Of a stretch of DNA of 64,000 nt, positions 53,186 through 61,857 are shown piece after piece. Source of the DNA: Azolla caroliniana (taxonomy: Eukaryota > Polypodiophyta). The notes under the pieces were generated by a model that worked only from the letters and a program-made list of their open reading frames with translations, had not been told where the DNA came from and did not search any database. The stretch lies in contig JBHGNT010000009.1 of assembly GCA_043228905.1 (NCBI GenBank), positions 10,106,001-10,170,000 on the forward strand, read 5' to 3'. Within the stretch, counting starts at the first letter, position 1, and every line of letters begins with the position of its first letter. Both the position numbers and the translations under genes were made by a program.

Positions 53186-54050
53186 TGTCGTGCCTTTCGG
53201 CTCCGGATCGTTTGCGTGAGTCGGGTGGGAACCACCGGGGTTTTGGACTAGGAGGAAGAATTTGAGGCTAATCTAGTTATGAATATGAATAGATTATAAG
53301 AAAGAGATATAGAAACTTGTGAATCCCACAAGTATAATTGTTTTAGTTTATCTAAATCGTAGTAATAAATTGAAATAATTTAGAATAGATTAGAGTAGAT
53401 TGAGAAAAGAGATCAAACCTTGTGAATCCCACAAGTATTACATTAATCAATATTTATGTAAGAATATGAATTTAGATTGAAAGAGATAGATTATCTTAAA
53501 CTTCGTGAATCCCACGAGTATATTTTATTGATTGTTGGTGTTTTAGGAAATATATCCAATTTCCCAAATATTTTTCACACACCTATTACATTGTGCTCCC
53601 CATCCTTATGTAGTGATGGGAGAGACTAAGCATAGCTACATGCTTTTTTTCTAATATGTTCATGCACACTAAATGTGCATGTGATGCTTTTCTAATCCTT
53701 GCTTTTATTTGCTAAATATAGTGCTCATGCACGCTAGATGTGCATGAGTCACTTTTTAGTCGCTTGCGTTTTTCTATAAAATATTCACGCACTCTAAAAA
53801 TACATGATTTACCTTTTAATAAAGGTAGGCGCAAATAAAGCACTTATAGTTATTAAATCTATTTATAGAACACTAAAGATAAGGTAGTGTAATGGTAAAG
53901 TTGGGGTTTGGCTACGTGGAGGTACAAGGTTCGAATCCTGCCCTATGCACGTGATAAATATCTTGATATATTATTTTATTTATTTATATGTAATTAAATC
54001 AGTTATATTATTTTTACTTTTTCACGTAGTGTACGAAATACACTACGACA
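53186..54050 (-). repeat. reversed solo LTR of the gypsy-H family
   Basis: 865 bp, TGTCGTAGTG...GGCACGACA on the minus strand, with a 4-bp duplicate GCGG on each side (53182..53185 and 54051..54054). Removing it restores the integrase frame (FNTKRRLRPR joins KIEEGDW). It is the only full-length LTR of this family in the window. On the + strand it carries perfect pol III A-box and B-box matches (TAGTGTAATGG at about 53886..53896 and GGTTCGAATCC at about 53929..53939). Confidence 0.9.
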
Positions 54051-54054
54051 GCGG

Positions 54055-54344
54055 AAGATTGAAGAAGGAGATTGGGTGATTGTCTACGATAGTAGTTTGG
54101 ATCATCAACATACAACGATGCAGATTTTCAAGAAGCGGATTGATGAAGAACCCTATGTGATCCTAGACAAGATCGACGAGGAGCAATCGGACGAAGATCG
54201 CGGTGATGCGGAAAGTGAAGAAAGTGGATTACAACTCATAGTCAACTTAAGGGGAGAATTGGAGGAAGCTTCAGATGAAGGTGAATAGCAAGCATCGGGG
54301 ACTTCGGCACATACCAGAGGATGTGCGGGTTCGGAGGGGGCGAG
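54055..54344 (+). pseudogene. gypsy-H integrase C-terminus and polypurine tract
   Basis: KIEEGDWVIVYDSSLDHQHT is the end of the integrase, followed by an acidic tail (EEQSDEDRGDAESEE, LRGELEEASDEGE) to TAG 54286..54288. No chromodomain. GGTTCGGAGGGGGCGAG at 54328..54344 is the polypurine tract before the LTR. Confidence 0.85.
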
Positions 54345-54523
54345 TGTCGTAGTGTGAATCACACACTACATGTAATATGTAAAATACTATATCTGATTTA
54401 AAGTACGTATAATAAATAAATTATTTATTATGTGCATAGGGCAGGATTGGAACCCTGTACCTCCACGTAGACAAACCCCAACCTTACCATTGTACTAACT
54501 TATCCTTAGTGTTCTAAATATAG
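54345..54523 (+). repeat. gypsy-H 3' LTR, only the first 180 bp or so
   Basis: It begins TGTCGTAGTGTG after the purine tract and matches the start of the solo LTR up to CTAAATATAGAT, then passes into LINE-like sequence. An antisense tRNA-like segment with both boxes lies at about 54438..54508. Confidence 0.85.
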
Positions 54524-55542
54524 ATGGAATTATCCCCAGAAAAGTATGTCAAAGGGAAAAATAAGGAAGATGTTGAGCACGATATTGTCTCAACGGTTGC
54601 TATGGACATGGATGAGGGAACATCCCATGGGTTAGAGCAAGATCCTAAAGTTCATGGTCATGTTAGAGGGGTTGGGGAGGAGAATGGAGTATGTATTAAT
54701 GATGACCCAGATGATGAAAATGGAGAGTGACATAAAGTGAAGCATAAGATAAAAGGGAAGGGTGTTGCCATACAAAGGGACACGAAAAATACTACCGGTA
54801 AGGCATTGCCAAAAGATAATTTGAGATTGAATAAGGGCTTTAAGAAAAATCCTTGGTAGAAACAAGTGCAAAATTAGAGATTGTCCAATCAATTACTGTA
54901 ATTGGATTCTTCAGGAAAGGCGGTGCAATTTCACTTTAATCAAGGACTTCGTTCTCATGGAGCTAGACAACGAAACCCTATTATTGGTGGAGGGGTTGTA
55001 GTACACACAAATCCTTATGCATCTCTTGCACAACTAGTTAGTACATTCATGAATACACTTGCTCATAAAGAGCAAGTTCTTACTAAAGGTGTTAAATAAG
55101 AGTGGTATCATGGAATGTGCGAGGGGCGTCTTCTCCTCATAAGAAATATATATTATGGAAAACTTTATTTCATAAAGAATGGGTTATGTTATGTGCAATT
55201 GAACATAAGTGTCATGATTTAGCAGGATCTGTGTTACATTTGTGTGGATATTCCACATATTATGCAGGGTAGTTATCATGTCATTACGCATGGGTAGTCA
55301 TGATTATTCGTGATCTTTTTTGTCCACATATAGTTTATAATGATCTATATGGACATTTTTTTGTGATGGAAGTCAAGTACTTCGAGGATTTGATATGGTT
55401 AGTAGGAATCTATGCACCCAATAATGCTAATCAACGCATTGAGTTATGGTCTTCAACGTATCCACGGTTATTAGTGGGTGGTCATGCTAGTTTGTTAATG
55501 GGTGATTTTAATATGTGTGTTGATGCTTCACAATCTACTTCA
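54524..55542 (+). pseudogene. LINE ORF1 end and ORF2 endonuclease domain
   Basis: 54524..55099 is the C-terminal part of an ORF1-like protein (charged, with stops). ORF2 follows at about 55100 with WNVRGASSPHKKYILW, then an IEHK block. After breaks come VMIIRDLFCP, FFVMEVKYFEDLIWLVGIYAPN and LLMGDFNMCVD (to 55542). This is the order of an APE-type endonuclease, with WNVRG, the catalytic E in IEH, IYAPN and GDFN as hallmarks. It would nick target DNA for target-primed reverse transcription. The RT domain is missing because gypsy-I interrupts the LINE at about 55543. Confidence 0.82.
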
Positions 55543-56061
55543 TGATTCTCATTGATGGATTCTCTTGAGCAAGCAGTTTGGGACAAATTCGCATAAGAGG
55601 TTTTTAAGTTGGATCTGTCAGAACAAAGCAAGAGATTGAACAATTGAAGGAAGGTATCAAAGAACTGGATTGATAAGAGAAGAGTGGATTTATTAGAATA
55701 GAATGAATACAAGGATGAGTTGGATACAAGGTAGGCTTGGAGCTGAAGACTGGTCTTGATTCAAACTGATTTGATATGGTCTATTTGTCTCTATTTATAG
55801 GTTTCTATAAAATAGCTTAGAGATTTCTAGAATGTTCTAGAATGTTTTGGACCTAGAATATTCTAGGATGTTCTAGAATGTTCTGGACCTAGAATATTCT
55901 AGGAAGTTCCAGAAGTTTCTCTGATACAATAATCACTATGAAAAGTAGCCTTTATCATTTTACGTCCTGATAGGTTACCTTAATGGTTAGGCTTCGAATT
56001 TCGTAATACGAAGTCCTAGGTTCAAGTCCAGGTGAAGCATAATGTTCACGGATTCATGACA
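55543..56061 (-). repeat. gypsy-I 3' LTR
   Basis: On the minus strand it starts TGTCATGAATCC right after a purine tract (AAGAGGAGGGATAG) and ends ...GAGAATCA at about 55543. It contains repeated TCTAGAATGTTCTGGACCTA units (55835..55915). A tRNA-like segment is present on the + strand (about 55972..56036). Confidence 0.75.
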
Positions 56062-56533
56062 CTATCCCTCCTCTTAAAACGATGAGTGGAAGGAGTTGTT
56101 AACAATGTAGGACTAGGTTTGTTGGGATAGTGATGATGGAAGTCGTCGATAAGAGCTTGAGCATTACAAACATTATGCACAGGTTCACATGTGCGATCGC
56201 TCGGGGTATACCCTAGCCAATCAACTAGATAATAGAATTTATTGCGCACAATCTTAGAATCAAGAATGGAGGCTACCTCGTACTCTAGGCCATTAGCAAG
56301 TTGGAGAGCAGGCGGTGGCGACACGACACGATTGGGAATCAAGCTAGTGTGGCAAGGTTCCAAAAGAGAGATGTGAAAGACTTGATGAAGCCGCAAATTT
56401 GCAGGAAAATCAAGATGGAATGTTGCATCATTAATCCGCTTTGCGATGACAAAAGGACCCAAGCGTTTATAATCTAGCTTATCACATGGTCGAGTAGTCT
56501 TTATGTGACAGCATAAGAACCATACCCGATCAC
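56046..56533 (-). pseudogene. gypsy-I integrase C-terminus with chromodomain
   Basis: Reads IGDRVWFLCCHIK, LDYKRLGPFVIAKRIN and LRLHQVFHISLLEPC, the GPY/F-type end of integrase. A chromodomain follows: YEVASILDSKIVRNKFYYLV, DWLGYTPSDRTCEPVHNV, then AQALIDDFHHHYP. Chromodomains guide integration to certain chromatin marks in chromoviruses. The stop codon (TGA 56046..56048) lies 16 bp inside the LTR, so the C-terminal codons overlap the polypurine tract and the U3 start. The join to the upstream integrase part is out of frame. Confidence 0.9.
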
Positions 56534-56543
56534 CAATCTTGAA

Positions 56544-57158
56544 TGGGGGGGGTGATTAAGGAGAACCGAGCGTTGTTCTCTATTTCATTCTCTACAAGAG
56601 TTCTTGACCGGACGCCTCTGTTCATGCAGGAAGCTCGAGTGCTCCCGACAGAGGCTCCACATTGTATCTTGGAGTTGGGGTGTGTGCGTTGTTGTTGAGT
56701 CGTGCCTCGGCTACTAGCGTGCCGGTTGTAACATGTTTTCTTAATTGATTGTGGTCCCCTTTTCTCTTCTAATTGTCTCTCACGTTGCTCTAGTTTCATC
56801 CGAGCCGGACAAGCTCTGTGCACCCAATGTCTTGCACCGCACGCGCTCGTTGTTTCTCTCCCTCTTCTTCTCACGCTCTTTGGTCCAGGACCCCTGCGGT
56901 CCCGCCTTCGTTTCTCACGCATACGCGTAGTTATGCGACAACGGGATATAGTTCCCTTCTTCTCTTTGCTCCCCCTTGTCTCGTTCTCCTGTTCTTCTTT
57001 TCATAGCTTTTCCCTTCCTCTTTGCTTCAGCGCGTTTTGCTTCTTCCCGTTCTTGGCTGTGCATACTATGGTTGTCTGCGTTCCTTACGGTTGTTCACCT
57101 ACTTTGACCTACTTCCTATTACGTTTCTTAGAATTACAATTTCGGCCCATGGACAACA
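56544..57158 (-). repeat. gypsy-J 3' LTR (left copy)
   Basis: About 615 bp; on the minus strand it begins TGTTGTCCATGGGCC at 57158. The left end is a G-run (TGGGGGGGG). 56949..57158 matches 58678..58888. Confidence 0.75.
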
Positions 57159-57200
57159 CCTGGCACGCTTGTGGGACAGTGCCTTGGCACATCGAACCCA
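57159..57200 (-). other. gypsy-J conserved 3' edge
   Basis: On the + strand, CTGGCACGCTTGTGGGACAG is followed by TGCCTTGGCACATCG. It matches 3568..3607 of gypsy-1 at almost every position, though the LTRs differ more. Confidence 0.65.
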
Positions 57201-57254
57201 CAAAAATCGAATAGTACAATAATTGAAATCCGTAAAAAATGACTATGTTACATT

Positions 57255-58017
57255 TTATTCCTCATTTAAAATCTCGAGGATGCCCTCGGTGTGGTTTGGA
57301 TCAGCCGTCTCCTCCTTTTGAGTCATCGCAGGGTCGGGTTGCGTTGCACTCGGTCTTTCCTGTGCGGCTGAAACTTCTTGCTCGTTTCTGTCTGGCTCAT
57401 TTCCCGCATTGATCTGGGATGCCGGGGAGGTTGGGGTGTCATGCTCCGACTCTTGTTGTCGTGCGTCAGATGCTTTTGGTTTGTCGAGGAAGTTGTCATT
57501 CATGGCTCGTTCTGTATCGATCATCAACAACATTTGATCATCGTTGAATTCCTCGAGGAGCCTTCCGATGGCTTTGGTATGCACATGAACCAAGGCATGA
57601 AAGTCCTCGGTGAGGTCTTCGCGGATCATTTGGATACTGGTGTCATCTATCTTGTAAAAACCTCGGCCCTCTTTTTTTCTGTTTTCGGCATCTGTCCGTA
57701 GATCCTGTAATTCGGTTGCTTGAGCCGACCATTGCTTCCAACCATCCGTTCATTTCCTTGACTTTTCGATTCAGCTTCCGCCGTTGTTTCATTACTAGGG
57801 CGTGGATGCGCTCCTCCCTTTTGTCGTATTTGGCTTGTAGTACAACCGTCTCGTGTTTTGCTTCTTCCACCTTTTGTTTAAGTTGTTTTGTGATGATTTC
57901 GCACGAAGAGTTCAGGGCGGTTACCCGTGCCTTTGACTCTTCCATGAATTGATCGAAATTTTTAAGGAGATGATCCATGTTTTCCTCTGATTCCTTTAGA
58001 AGTCTATCGTGTTGGCG
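57255..58017 (-). pseudogene. gypsy-J ORF3 remnant (coiled coil and conserved C-terminus)
   Basis: The coiled-coil part (LKESEENMDHLLKNFDQFME, KQLKQKVEEAKHETVVLQAK) runs from about 58017 to 57740. After a frame change the conserved motif follows (GWKQWSAQATELQDLRTDAE, GRGFYKIDD, IREDLTEDFHALV), then a polar tail ending ILEILNEE at 57255. This is the third copy of the ORF3 C-terminal module in the window. The N-terminal domain is lost; the left part of the ORF as read from a Met at 58026 starts inside the K-family LTR and is not native. Confidence 0.82.
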
Positions 58018-58675
58018 GTTACCCATAGGTGTACATGAGGGTTAGGTGTAATGTGGAAGGTGGTGTGTAAGGTGTAATATGAAATGTGAATGTGTGAGTG
58101 TTAGGTGGGGTAAGTAGGTGTACCTATGTCCATTTAGCTTTTTGTAATGATTAGATCTTTTACTATATAAATCCCCACTAGTGGGGCATGGAGAGAGAAA
58201 AAATATATTGAAGTTACCCTCAAACCGTGTTTATCTCAATTCTCTCTCTCTCTCTCACTCTCTATGTGCATCTCTCCCTCTCTCCTCTCTCACATTCGAA
58301 ATCCCTTGGGAGGGGGGTGGAGCTGATCTCATAAACACATGGCACGCCGAGTGGGACAAATTGTGTTGCCTTCCTTCCCGGAGGCGCCACCTTCGATTTC
58401 CTAGCCGAAATCGGACCAAGAGTTGTGGTACGTGGTGGTCAGGGCGATACCGGAAAACATGATTTCAAATACGTTACGTAAGGAAGGTCTCTTCCTCGAG
58501 AATGTTTCACCACATCAATTGCATAAGGGATATCAATCACATAATACCAACAAAAGAAATAGACCCAAAACGATATGTATTATGAGTATGTAATGAATAA
58601 AGTTACATGGCCCATGACCGGATTTAACAACAAAGTAATAGTATGACCTAGACCCTCAAATCCCGTAATCATGAG
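58018..58675 (+). repeat. K-family LTR (58018..58333) with primer site and short internal piece
   Basis: The LTR starts about GTTACCCATAGGTG, has CTATATAAATCCCC and the perfect palindrome CCCCACTAGTGGGG (58173..58186), CT-rich tracts and CCCTTGGGAGGGGGGTGGAGC, and ends ATAAACA. GGCACGCCGAGTGGGAC follows from 58337 as primer site. About 330 bp of non-coding internal sequence runs into the gypsy-J right LTR. Boundaries are approximate and no TSD was found. Confidence 0.6.
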
Positions 58676-58888
58676 CTATAGTTCCCTTCTTCTCTTTGCT
58701 CCCCCTTTTCTTGTTCTCATGTTCTTATTTTTATAGCTTTTCCCTTCCTCTTTGCTTTGGCACACTTTGCTTCTTCCCGTTCTTGGCTGCGCATACTGCG
58801 ACTGTCTTCGTTCCTTACGGTTGTTCACCTACTTTGACCTACTTCCTATTAAGTTTCTTAGAATTACAATTTTGGCCCATGGACAACA
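58676..58888 (-). repeat. gypsy-J 5' LTR, truncated (right copy)
   Basis: The 211-bp match to 56949..57158 ends GGACAACA and is followed by CTTGA. Confidence 0.8.
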
Positions 58889-58893
58889 CTTGA

Positions 58894-61130
58894 GCTTTCT
58901 GATGATGTGAAGACAACTCGCACTGGAGGTGTTGTAGTCGGGGGAGGTGCTGCTTTGCACTAGGGTTTGGTGAGATCATTGGAATGTCCAAGAGACACCA
59001 TCGAGGATGGTTGCCAGTATAGGCATAGAAAGGTGTGACCTTGGTAGAAGAGTGTATGGTGTTATTGTACGCAAATTCTGCAAGATGCAATATATGACTC
59101 CAATCATCTTGTGGATAACTGATGAAACATCAAAGATACTGCTCAAGTGTTTGATTTGTGCGCTCTGTTTGGCCATCAATTTCGGGATGATATGCTGAAG
59201 AGAGTTTGCAAGAGATTCAGAGCCCGTTACATAGGTGCTTCCAAAAGTGAGATAAATTGCGGACCATGATCACTAATTATGTCGTTTGGAAGAGAATGAT
59301 GGCAAAATACTTCACGCATAATGATATCTATTGTTTCTTGACTACTGATGCTCTTTGAAGGGAAAAAAATGTGCCATCTTGGTAAATCGATCCACTATGG
59401 TTAAAATAGTATCAAAACCGTGTGAAGGTGGCAGATTTGTAATGAAATCCATAGAAATTGACGGCCATGGCTTGCTTGGAGTCAGAAATGATTGTAACAA
59501 CCCATAAGGATGATGCTTAGGCATTTTGGCTCGACAACATGTGTCACATGTGCAAACATAATCTTCAACAAATTGTTGTAAATGAGGCCACCAAAATGAT
59601 CGCTTCACTAGCTCCATGGTCTTGGCAATACCAAAGTGTCCGGCCATACGGGCATCATGATAGTGCTCCAACACTAGATGGCGTGGTGATCCATCAGGGA
59701 CATAAAGGAGATTCTTGTAGAGAAGTAAGTTATCTTTCCATTTGAACTCCTTATAGAGTCGAGATGTACCTGGCAATGCATGATTTGGACCAAGGTGGGC
59801 AAAGACATCATTAGCAAAATCATCAGAGTGAAGTTGTTGTCGAATAATATCAAGAAAATTTGAATCCAGTGGCATGGCACAAACCGTGGTTGCTTGTACT
59901 TTTGCTGGACCAAGGAGAACTTGCTTTTGTTTGTCGAAAGCTGGACCTCCAAGGCAAAGTGCCAAATATGAGCGTCAAGATAGAGCATATGTTTGCCCTT
60001 GTTGTTTCCCGGGGCAGAAAATGATCTTGAAATCAAAACAAGTTAAATATTGCGCCCACTGAGCTTGTTGCCTATTTAGCACTCAAGCCATCGGAAAATA
60101 CGTAAGATTTTTTTGGTCACTATAAATGAAGATTTGATGAGGCGAAACTTCCAAGAAATGTCGCCATTGGGCAAAAGGGTCGACCACAACTACTAACTCT
60201 TTGTCATGCACCTCGTAGTTGATCTCCGCAACATTAAATTTTCTTGAGTGAAACGCAACTGGATGCAACTGCCCATCTTCACCTAGCTATGATAGGATGC
60301 TCCCCAATGCAAAGTCGGATGCATATGCCTCAATGGTAAATGGCTTTTCTGGATCAACATGAGCTAAGACAGGAGCTTATGTGAATGCCTTTTTCAACTA
60401 AGTATAGGCTTTGTCCGCCTCAGGAGTCCAAACAAATGCTTGATTTTTCTTGGTGAGTTGAGTGAGCGGCAATAAAATCTTCGAATAATTCCATATGAAT
60501 TTGCGGTAGATGTTGGCAAATCCAAGGAAACACTGGACATTGCGGACGGAACTTGGAGTATGCCATTCCAATATTGTTTGAATTTTCGCTGGATCCATGA
60601 AGATACCTTTGGATGAAATGGTATACACCCAAGAACTCAACTTCTTTGCAATCAAAACTACACTTCTCCAGTTTGGCATAAAGACCATACTCTCTTAAGC
60701 GTTGGAGTACCTTCCGCACATGTATATCATGCTCTACATGTGTTCTAGAGTAAATCAATAGATCATCCAAATAGATGATGAGAAAGATATCTAGAAAATC
60801 TCGAAGAATGTCATTTACCATATGTTGAAACACGGTGGGAGCATTTGTAAGCCCAAAAGGCATTACTGTATACTCGAAATGGTCATACTGAGTGCGAAAT
60901 GTAGTCTTCCAGTCATCTCCCTGTCGAATATGGACAAGATTATATGCACCCCTTAGATCAATTTTGGTAAAATGCTTTGCCCCACCAATGCGCTCTAAAA
61001 GACTAGAAATTAAAGGTAGAGCATACCTATTTCTTATTGTGACTTTATTTAATCCCCGATAATCCACGACCAAACGAAGTGAGTCGTCCTTTTTCTTCAC
61101 AAAAAAGATAGGAGCACCAGTTAGAGACTT
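58894..61130 (-). pseudogene. gypsy-I RT, RNase H and integrase
   Basis: RT (60420..61100): [20 protein letters not shown] and [14 protein letters not shown], then [20 protein letters not shown] and [11 protein letters not shown], which is the catalytic YLDD box. A frameshift near 60620 separates it from [16 protein letters not shown] and [11 protein letters not shown]. RNase H (60083..60268): [20 protein letters not shown]. Integrase (59342..59965): HHDARMAGHFGIAKT and CDTCCRAKMPKH form the zinc-binding end, then SISMDFITNLPPS and TIVDRFTKM form the core. The remainder (58894..59280) has HLAEFAYNNTIHSS. It ends at the gypsy-J insertion. Broken at several places. Confidence 0.9.
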
Positions 61131-61337
61131 TGTTGAGAGGCAAGCTCAACCGGAGCCGGATTGGCTAAATAAGCTTGAGCCGGTAAGCGAGAGGAATCGG
61201 TATGCCGGTGACCAACCGAGCCGGTAAGCAGTAAGGACCGGTAAGCAAGAGGAGCCGGTATGCCAGTAAGCAGTAAGGACCGGTAAGTGAGTGTCCTTTT
61301 TCTTCACGAAAAAGATAGGAGCACCAGCTAGAGACTT
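61077..61337. repeat. tandem duplication across the copia-F / gypsy-I junction
   Basis: Roughly 208 bp, from the RT code of gypsy-I (AAGTGAGTCGTCCTTTTTC at 61077) through the first 150 bp or so of the copia-F LTR, is repeated from 61285 with a few substitutions and a one-base deletion. TGTTGAGAGGCAAGCTCAA therefore occurs at 61131 and 61338. GGTAAGC/GAGCCGG motifs are also repeated within the unit. Confidence 0.9.
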
Positions 61338-61762
61338 TGTTGAGAGGCAAGCTCAATCGGAGCCGGATTGGCTGAATAAGCCTGAGTTGGTAAGCGAGAG
61401 GAATCGGTATGCTGGTGAGCAACCGAGCCGGTAAGCAGTAAGGACCGGTAAGCAAGAGGAGCCGGTATGCCGGATCCAATCTGTAACCGGAAGCCTAGTA
61501 TAGGTTAGACTACTAGGCAGTTATAGTCTCGTAGTTAGTGTCAGATGCTTGTGTGAGCATTGAAGTACACCGTACTTCTAACAGTCCCGTGTGGACTTGT
61601 ATAAATAGCGCTGATGAGCGCGTTGTAGACACAGAGCACAGAGTATTCATATAATTTTGAAAAATAGTGTGTTTTGCTCTCTCTCTCTCTCTCTCTCTCC
61701 CGCGTACTGTGTGTGTGTGTGTGTATTGTTCTTTCTAACGCTTCCGCAAGCTATCTTTCACA
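61338..61762 (+). repeat. copia-F 5' LTR (complete copy)
   Basis: 425 bp, TGTTGAGAGGCAAG... to ...CTTTCACA. It holds a (CT)n tract (61677..61700) followed by (GT)n (61709..61725) in its 3' part, and a TATA-like TTGTATAAATAGC near 61598. Confidence 0.88.
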
Positions 61763-61774
61763 TGGTATCAGAGC
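61763..61774 (+). other. copia-F primer-binding site
   Basis: TGGTATCAGAGC directly after the LTR; initiator tRNA-Met type. Confidence 0.92.
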
Positions 61775-61857
61775 GCGTGGGTTGAGAACCTCTGCTGCAG
61801 ACATCTATGCTTGTGAAGGAAACCCTAACATATCGGAAAACAGACACAAAAGGAGAA

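Larger units (their letters stand above)
38254..54523 (+). mobile_element. gypsy-H, Ty3/gypsy element, interrupted twice
   Basis: Partial 5' LTR, gag, protease, RT, RNase H and integrase, interrupted by gypsy-2 at 43293..52659, then the integrase end interrupted by a reversed solo LTR (53186..54050), then a polypurine tract and the beginning of the 3' LTR. Without the inserts it is about 6 kb. The RT wording (VNKVTIRNSGVGPIVDEFAE, MPFLDDIL) and the Gag type differ strongly from gypsy-1, gypsy-2 and gypsy-I. Several stops and frameshifts are present. It sits inside a LINE. Confidence 0.9.
56544..58888 (-). mobile_element. gypsy-J, deleted relative of gypsy-1/2 that keeps only ORF3 sequence
   Basis: CTTGA flanks it (56538..56542 and 58889..58893). 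The left LTR (56544..57158) and the partial right LTR (about 58676..58888) share some 211 bp and end GGACAACA. The inside holds the conserved 3' edge, the C-terminal part of ORF3 and, from 58018, a K-family LTR with primer site that replaces the rest. No gag or pol sequence is seen. Confidence 0.78.
55543..61130 (-). mobile_element. gypsy-I, chromodomain Ty3/gypsy element (chromovirus), 3' part
   Basis: Minus-strand element. The 3' LTR is on the left, then integrase with chromodomain, RNase H and RT to the right. It is cut at 56543..58893 by gypsy-J and at 61131 by copia-F. The protease, gag and 5' LTR must lie beyond the window. Many frame breaks are present. Confidence 0.9.

Noticed and set aside
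53877-53950. A true tRNA gene
   Set aside because: Boxes are present, but no full cloverleaf can be closed, and the same segment is part of every LTR copy of the family.
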